DNA of 64,000 nt, taken from Tenrec ecaudatus (Eukaryota > Chordata > Mammalia > Afrosoricida > Tenrecidae). Shown here piece by piece: positions 34,201 to 43,200 of this stretch; the stretch's first letter is position 1; every line of letters begins with the position of its first letter. The notes under the pieces are model-generated. The model was not told the DNA's origin. It searched no databases and saw only the letters and a program-made list of their open reading frames with translations. A program made the position numbers and the translations under genes. The DNA lies in assembly GCF_050624435.1 (NCBI RefSeq), contig NC_134537.1, positions 123,059,586-123,123,585 on the forward strand, in the 5' to 3' direction.

Positions 34201-37200
34201 AAAAAAATAAATAAAAATAAACCTGGATTTTCATAACAATTCGGTAGGGCTAGTCCTAAAAGCTCCTTCGTTCCCAGGCAGAGTTCTAGTTCCTCATTTC
34301 TTAAAATGGGGCCAACTTTATTAAGACATGAATAGAACAAAAGGAAGTCGATGTGAGTTCTACTTGAGAAAATAGTATCATTTTTTTCATGCACCAAAAT
34401 CGCATTTCTGACACAAAAATTTCAGTATTAAAATGTATCAGCTGGGAATTTCTTGAAAGGGGTGGGGCTGGAAGTCCACAGGGGCCAGGTCTGAAAAACC
34501 AGGTTCGGGTTGTCTGATCATCACCTAAGCAAGGTCACGTCCTCTGCACGGGAACACAGGGTAGATAATGGGGCACATGTCTGAGGAGCAGAAAATCCTA
34601 GGTTTATTCCTACCCTGCTCCTCCTTTCACCACAGAGCGAGCCCCCTAGAAAGCAAATGATGCCATTCTTAACAGTAGTGATGCTGGTGTTTTGCTCACT
34701 AATAGCTTTGTTGTGCTCTCTGTGGCTGTGTGTGTCTTGTCTGCCATTGTACAGGAATTCAAACCCATTGGTGCCGCGCACAACAGAAGGGCTCAACCTT
34801 TTGTTGCAGCAGCAAACATTGACGACAAAAGACAGGTAGTGAGCGCTTCCTATAACTCACCCATTGGGCTCTATTCAACTAGCAATATCCAAGATGCGCT
34901 TCACGGACAACTGCGGGGGCTCATTCCTAGCTCACCTCAAACGTAAGTAACTGGACGCTCGGTGGTGGCCACGATGTTCTGCAGCCATGATGACATGCTT
35001 TCTTTGCGTTCAAAAGCCCGGCTCTTGCTGTTTCATGTTGATGCTCACCCAATGTGCATTTCCAAGATAAGCGTCCAGAGTGTGGTTCTAAAGTTCTGGA
35101 CCCAAATCAGCCAGTTTGAGAGGAGAGGGGGTGAAACAGAAGCACTTGTTCTCCTTCTGTCCCCCTCGCAGCCAGGTGGCTGTTTGGTGGAAACAGTCGC
35201 ACGATGAAAGTCCCGTTCGTTTGTTTTCTCTTTAATGTCTATCTATGAACATATCCATCCCCCACTGAGGACCCTTTCTAACTCTTTATTTTTACAGGAT
35301 GTGAACTACTTTGAACACAAGCACAATATTCGGCCCAAACCTTTCACAATCCCAGGCCGAAGCAGGTCATAAACGCTGACATTGTGACGTTTGCAGTGCA
35401 TGCTTCCCCCGTTGAATCCTTACTAACTGCCACGCACAATAACAGTGAGGTGTTTGGAGTGACTGCTCATTCTGGAGCGCTCGCTTTGCACAGAGAGCAG
35501 CTGTCAGGCCCAGGCATGAATATTGACGGGATTATGGAGCTGTGCCACTTGCTGCAATCCCGGTGTGTATTTATAACGAATGCCCTGCTGTTCCGGGGAT
35601 CTCCTCCAGAGTATGATGACCTCCGGGGAGCCCGGCCAGGGGCAAGGAAATAGGAACCAGCCCAGAGAAGGAGGAGAGCAGATGGCGCCTGCGTGGAGAC
35701 GCTGATCTCCACCTCCACCACCTCCCTGGGGGGAAATCAGTATACAGACAGAGTAGGAAAGAAGTGAGATCGCTTGGTTACGCTCTTGGAGCCACCGCCA
35801 TTAGATCGTGTGGAGTCGATGACGGCCCGCCTGTGGCACAGCAGAACTGTGCTTCATAGAGTTTGCAGCGGGTTGGGGAAGTGGATTACCAGGTCTTTCT
35901 TCCGTGTGCCTCTGACGAAACTTGAAATTCAACCTTCTTGGTTTGCAGTCACAGAGGTTAACCTTTTATACAACCCAGGATAGCGGTATACAGATTGGAA
36001 TAATAGTAAATAAGCTCTTAATTGTTTTCCGCGGATCGGAGAAATGAGTCATCTCCAGATGACCCATGTCGAGTGCTCTAGAAATTGAACCCCAACCTAA
36101 GAGGGAAGAAATGCATGCCCTGTATTGACACCAGGAAAGAATGACTTCGGGGAGCCTCCTACCCACTCCTCTGACTGCAGCTCCATCAGTCAGCCCCAAG
36201 GGAGGACAGGGTGGGGAGACTGGATTGATCCCAACTGGTTATTGCTGGTGAGTGTTGATGAGTTGATCCCTGTGTGACAGTGTAGAAACACCCATAAGGT
36301 GCTCTTGGTTGGATGTAACATCTTCAAGAGGCTGATCGACAGGTCTTTCCTCCCACTGAATCCTGGATTGGGTTCAAATATCAGCTGAGAACTTCATAAC
36401 TCGTGGGAACACTGATTAATGGTCCATGTTAGATGCCCCAAACCATGTGTCCTTTAAAACCCAAACCCACTTTAAAACCCAAACTCATGGTGACCTTATA
36501 AATAAACCAGATGCACAACCATCAAGTTGATTCAGACTCATAGGACAGGGCAAAACTGCCCCATACGATTTCCAAGGTGGTATTTACAGATACAGATACT
36601 GCCCCAGCTTTCTGGTGAGTTTCTGCTGAGGCTTCAAATCACTGATCTTTTGGGCGAGCAGCTGAGCACTTTAAGCCCTGCACCTCAGGAGAAAGACCTG
36701 ATTCAAAGTCAGACAGAAGTCTCAGGTATGCTTTCTGTTACTCTCCTAGTACTCAACCACTTAACAATTGTAGGTGGCAGATGCATTCTCCAGCTTGTCA
36801 AAATGCCTATTTCTCTTCACGGTATTATTCCTGGCCCGTTTTCATGTGGGACCCTCCCGGCCCGGTGGAAGTTTGGGTTTATTTCATTCATTATTTCATA
36901 TCTGGTTTTCATTGGCAGTCTCATTCAGAAGCTAGAGTCAGGGCCAGAGCATTTCCTCAAGACAAGACATCCTCCCAACTCTCCACAACCCTTTCTTCCT
37001 CCTCCTGGTTGCTGCCAGGCACGTTTCCTGTGTATTCTCCCTGTGTGTCCACATTCAACAGCTTCTCAACCCTCCGACCCACCAACAACACATAACCCTA
37101 CATCAAAGATGGAGATGCAACTTCACTACTGAATAAATACATCATTTCCAAAAGAGGTTTTGTGAAAGAACTACCTTTGCCATTAGGATTGTAAGTTCAC

Positions 37201-40200
37201 GAATTCAAATCTTAAGACCTCAGAGCCTACAAGAAAGGGATGTGTTTGAGCAGCACAGCGTGTATTTGCTCAAGACCTAAAACTCAGTTCTCCTCAGGGA
37301 GAGTCAGAGAGCTCCTGGCTTTTATGTATCTCTTTATTTTTACTGAAACATGGCGGTAATGATAAGTCACTCATAATTTTATCACTTAAAAGGGCCTTCT
37401 TAATGTAGCTGCCCTAGAGGCATAGGGAAAGCCACACTTGAGACCTGAGAGACACGCCGTTTAAATCTGTTCTGTCTTCTGGAGCCAGGCTGGGGACTTC
37501 GCAGCAAGACTAACTGGCAGGCATGGCAGATGGTGACATTAATGCTAGGATTCTTTTAGCTTTAACTTAAGGAGCTGTGCTTAATTAATTTACTTAGTAG
37601 ATTCGGTTTTCTCTTAGAATGCATCTCCCACGGCACGCTTAATATGCACGTAGAACAATGAGCTATTATCGCTGGCATGGCCATTGGCTTCCTATCCAGC
37701 TTCTTATGAACCCCCCCTTAGCTGTCTCTCAGTTTGCATGACTGGCCCCTCTGATGTTTCAATGGTTCCCCTTCAATTTCTCCTTTAAAGGGAGTGAGAA
37801 ATATGTACGGCAATCAATGTGTGCTTCTGAATATTTATGTTAAATGACTACACCCAAACCGGAACGTTATCTTTGCCTTCCTGTGTCCTAAAGAGTCAGA
37901 GATGCCCGCATCTGCTCGCTAATCACCTACTTCGTGGTGACAAGCATTTATTGGCTGTTCTAGAGTCTGGGGATATCACATCCAATAAACCCACTTGCCT
38001 AGCTTGTAACAGTATATATTCTTCACAAAATTCAAGGGGGAAAACATGGCATAAAACATTTAACATAATAGCCTTAAAATGTAATCTTTACCACATAATC
38101 CACAAATTTACAATTACTAGGTTATTCAAAGTTCAGCTGGATTCCTGAAACCTACCTCTTCTTTTGAAATGTTGAGCTCAAATATTTGACTGAATCTCCT
38201 TCATATTTAGTCGCAATTCACAAAGGGCCATTCATTACTATTTTAGTTTTAAACATTCAATTACAGAATTGGGCGTCTAATCAATATATTTTCCCCGCAT
38301 CCATTGCCTGTGATGTGGTCATGTTTCCAATTATTTGACCAATCTTTTCTTTAAATACAGGATATTTGCATCTTTTTCTACTGACTTTATGTACAAATCT
38401 TTCTGCATTTAACTCTGAACATACAAGGCCAAAAAATGCAAGGTTGCCCATATAATTTAATTTTGATAAGCTCATTTTCAATTGTGAATTTTCAGTATTT
38501 TCTCTTTTAAAAATAAATTCTTGCCAGAATTAATCATTTTGTTTTCATCTGATGTAGTTCACCTCTTACTTTTTTGTCTCCCACTCATTTGAACCTCTCT
38601 GTACTTGTTCTGTCTGTTCTTGTGTCTGGATCCTCCGGCTCCTTGGGCCACGTCTGTGTCACGTGGTCACTAACACAGTGGATGCAGCACCCCCTCCGGT
38701 ATTGATGGTGGCAGTGGACGTAGCACCCCCTCATCTGTCAGCACTCTTAGTACTATTTGCCCAGGTGACTTGAAAGTTGCTGCTAAGCTGGCCCCTAACA
38801 TTCCTTTGGAAATGGACCTTCCCGGTGTGAAGATTGTACATGCTCAGTTTAACACACCCATGCAGTTGTACTCAGATGACAATATTATGGAAACACTTCA
38901 GGGTCAGGTTTCAACAGCTCTAGGGGAAACACCCTCGATGAGGTAATATGAATCTTTCTGTGCCTTCGGCATATTAACTAAACACATGGGCAATGTCAAG
39001 TCTGCTGATGTTTTCTAACATAACCTCTTAATGGAAAGAAAGCTATGTGGAAAAGCTTTAAAAAGTAGCTAATGATTTCTTGCAACTGTCTGAGACATAA
39101 AGAGTTAACTACATAGCCGTTTATGTGATAGCGATAAGGTGAAATCATTTAAGGGTTAAATGTATATGATTTTCAAAGCTACATTGTGCTGTACAAGTGT
39201 CCAGAGCAATACCTCTCAAAAGCGATTTGTAATCTGGTATACACGTTATCTCTTCTCTGTGGGGTCAAAAGTTGGGAAGAGATGGGAAGCTCAGGTATGT
39301 CTTATAAGGGCTAACATCCTTCCCTTCTCGCGATGGCATTTTGTGGAGACGTAACCATGTTTTCATTGACAGTGTTTGCCACGCTTAAGGGTTGATAAAC
39401 TATCTCTCGGCAGTAATAATGATCATTAATTTATACTGACCTCTACTTTGACAAATTTGTTCTTTATTCGAGGTACTTTCACCATCAAACATTTTTAGTT
39501 GCAAAGAGTTGTCATAGGATAAAATTATTATTCCTCTTGTTCATTATTAAAGCATCGTTTTCTTTTTGAATTAAAGTATCTTACTGCCTAAGAGGGCTCT
39601 GCAACAATAAACTGGTAAAGTTATCTCTTAGGATACACACATGGAACTGCTAATGTAATAGACCCCAAAGGCAATTTTCAAAGAATTTTAGATCTATAAA
39701 ATTATTCATTTCAAACATTATATAAGTAATTAGAAAATGTGCACATAGAAACCACCTTTTCTAGATACTGTTGTTAAGTGGCATAATGTATTCAAGTGTT
39801 TATGGTCTAAGAGTAATGTTATATTTGTATTGTTTATTATGAATGTAGTTAGAAAGTATATTAAAGTAAAGCTGCTAAAAAATAATAAAGTAAAACTGCT
39901 TCATGATTATGAATGATCTATAATATTTATAATATTTTAAATATGTGATGTAATCAACATAAGCGACTTATATATGAAAGCTTAAACATGATGTGCTTTC
40001 AACCCTGGACAGGTTGCCATTCTTCAATTTATCAAGAAAATGATTACTTATTATTTCCAGTAATTAGCGAAACAAACCTTAAAATCAAAGTTGACTTATA
40101 CATTTTTAGTTTAGTATCAAAAATGAACCTAAATTTTATTGGAAATTTTGTGACAAAAAAAGTACATTTGGCTCATGCTTATACTTTCTAATGTGTTTAT

Positions 40201-43200
40201 TTTGTTTTTTTTTCCTGAAACTAATTTTGTTCACTTCCGTAACCACGTGTCCATCAGGCACAGTTCTTGATTCTTAGATTTATTGTTTTCTAACAATCAC
40301 TTTCCCATTCACCCTCCAAACTAGTTTGTCAAATGGGAAATAGTTTGCACGACTCCCAAGTTAATCACGCAGTGCCATTTGTGAAGGCAACCCACGTAAA
40401 TCCTCAGTCTGTATTGCGACCAGAAGGGAGGTTAGCTTGGAAGTCCTCAGGCTGTGCCGAGGTTGCTGAAGTGGCTACTGCTTACTGATGTCTTCTGGCA
40501 TCTCGCGCTCCTGACGATGCTTCCTGGCCAACCTGTGTTTCAGTGAGCCCGTCGCCTCGGTGCCGCCGCAGTCGGACGTGTACCGGATGCTCCATGACAA
40601 TCGGGAGGAGCCTGCACAGCCTCGCCAGTCAGGCTCCTTTCGAGTGCTCCAGGACTTAGTTAACGACGACCCAGGTGAGCAGTCTTTAGCGTCTGCTGAG
40701 AGGAGTGGGGCTGGGACGCAATGAAAGTTTAAACTGGTTTTTAGTCACTAACAACTGAACCCTTGCTCACATGGGTTTCATGGTGTGGGATTTAAGATAA
40801 GAGCTGCCAAGAAGCCACACACTGAAGTCAGAGGTAAAAGATCCCAAATTGCATCCACAGTCGTCACAGGTGACCTCAGTTGGCGAATCGGACATGAGAG
40901 TTGTTAAATTGTTATCGGTATGAGGGGTCACTGAGTCAGTTCCAAGTCATGGCAACCCTGTGCACAGCAGGACCAGTGCCGCCTGGGCCTGCAAGGCAGC
41001 TCCCCCTGGTCCTGATGTTTGAGCCATGAGTGCAGTCAGGAGGCCAATGCATCTCACCGGGTTCTTCTTTATGCTGACTCTCCCCTCGCCAAGTATAAGG
41101 CCCTCCAGGGGTTAATCACTCCCGATGGCATGTCCAAGCATGTGAGACAGAGAGTCTCACCTTCCTTGTTTCTAAAGAACATTCTGGCTCTCCTTTTTCC
41201 AACACAGATTTATTGGTTCTTCTGGCCAAGCCCAAACCCCACTGTCCTCAAGCTGATTCCAACTCAGAGCAAGCCCTTATAGGGTCACCGTCCCTGTGCA
41301 TCTTGACAGGGGCAACTAGCCTCATCTTTTGAACCATTGACCTAGAAGCTAATAGCCCACCCCCTCACCCACAGTCCAGGGTATATTCAATACTCTTCAC
41401 TAACATGTAACCAAATGCATCTGTTCCTCTTCCATCTATTTCACTGTCCAGCTTTCACGTACATTTGAGATTGAAAACACCATGGCTTGGGTCAGGGCAC
41501 CTTGGTCCCTCCTTAAAGTGACATCCTCTATCTTTAACACTTTCAAGAGGTCTTATGCATCCAATGTGCCAATTTTCCCATTGAATTTGTCATTTGATCT
41601 CTTGGTTGCTACTTGAATGAGCTTTGAGAGTGAAATCCTTGACAATTTCCTTTTTTTTCCTCTCCATTTGTCAACATGTTGTTCATTGGTCCAGTTGTGA
41701 GGATTTTTGTTTTCTTTGTATGGAGGTGTAAGGAGCCCTGGTGACTTAGTAGTTAAGCATTAGGCTGCTAACCATAAGGTCACCAGTTCGAAACTACCAG
41801 TCAGTCCTTGGGAGAAAGATGGGACTTTCTACTCTGTAAAGAGCTACAGCAGCGGTTCTCAACATTCCTAATGCCACGACCCTTTCAGACAGTTCCTCAT
41901 GTCGTGGTGAGTCCCCCCCCCCAACCATAAAATTATTTTCTTGCTACTTCATAACTGTAATTTTGCTACTGTTCTGAATCGAGTGACCCCTGTGAAAGGG
42001 TCGTTCAACCCCCAAAGGGGTTGCGACCCACAGGTTGAGAACCGCTGCGTTACAGTCTGAGCAACCACCCCAGGGGCAGCTCTACCCTGTCCTTTTGGGT
42101 CTCCATGTGTCAGATTTGACTCGATGGCAGTGAGTTTGTTTTTAGTTTTGTTGTGTTTTAATATTGAGGTGCAACCAATCAATCCTGAAGGCTGCATTTT
42201 TTATCTTCTTCATTAAGTGCATAAAGGTCTCTTCACTTTCAGCAAGTACAGTTGGGCCATCTGCATATTGCAAGTTGTTAATGAGCCTTCTAGTTCTTTT
42301 TAAAACTTGTAAATTGGGGAAGAGTTTCCATTTCAATCATCATTTTGTATTAACCATTTAAACAGCTTATCAAATTTCCCAGTTGCATACGCTGTCCCCA
42401 CTCCTTCCTCCAATTCTGCTATCACATTGTTTTCCATACAGATCAGCTTCTTGGATATTTGCTCACCCTGTAGTTTAAAATTGATATGGTAAAATTTCTC
42501 ACCCTCCCAGTACTCTAGAGTATCATCATCATCATCCACATTTAAAATCACAGTGTAATGAACCCTGTCCCCACTCATCTGTCCATTTGTCATAAGTTGT
42601 GGTTTACCGTTGCCTGTGATGCTGGAGTCGTCTATGTCATACCAGCAGGTTCAGCCAGGGTGGATGGGTGCCGGCAAAGCCTCTTGACTCAGACAGAGCA
42701 GTAAGGAAGACTGCTGACCCATTGTGACCTACTTCTGAAAATTACCCAAATGAAAGCATAGGGGCCGCAGTTGTACTCCCCCCTAGCAATGCTCATAAAG
42801 ATAGCACAGGACTCGGCAGCTTGTCATTCTGTGATCTGGAAGCTCCTCGTGCGTGGGAGCCAGATGTATGGCACCTCACAGCAACCACGCACTAGTCCCT
42901 CTCATCCCAACCCTGCGGAGGCCTTTGCACACACTACCTCGTTTCATCCTCACAGTGACTCGGTGAGGTCAGAGCCATGATTTGCCCTATTTCACAGGTG
43001 GGGAAGCTGAGGAGGAGAGTGGACCTGTCCAAGGTCACACAGCCAGTAAGAACAAGCCAATCGCTGGAGTCAGACGTTGCTCTCCTCTGGGATGATTTAT
43101 GTTCCAGTGTTTTTCCACGCGTCCAACTGTTGCCCCGGAAGACCCTCTCTTCAGGACAAAGTGCCTGGGGCTTGAAAGGACGCTGCTCCTTCAGGATGGG

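Larger units (their letters stand above)
40910..42300 (-). mobile_element. RTE LINE 3' half (antisense), host of nested insertions
   Basis: Antisense RTE text runs 'gagtcagttccaagtcatgg', 'tgtccaagcatgtgagacag', 'agggtatattcaatactctt', 'tccagttgtgaggatttttg', then after the insertion resumes with 'attgaggtgcaaccaatcaa' and 'atctgcatattgcaagttgt'. A short antisense AfroSINE fragment sits at about 41224-41375 and a complete AfroSINE at 41732-42161. The RTE is therefore older than both. Confidence 0.85.

Noticed and set aside
36527-37132. 201-codon plus-strand open frame
   Set aside because: Its first third is an antisense AfroSINE and the rest has no recognisable protein; intronic and without splice signals.
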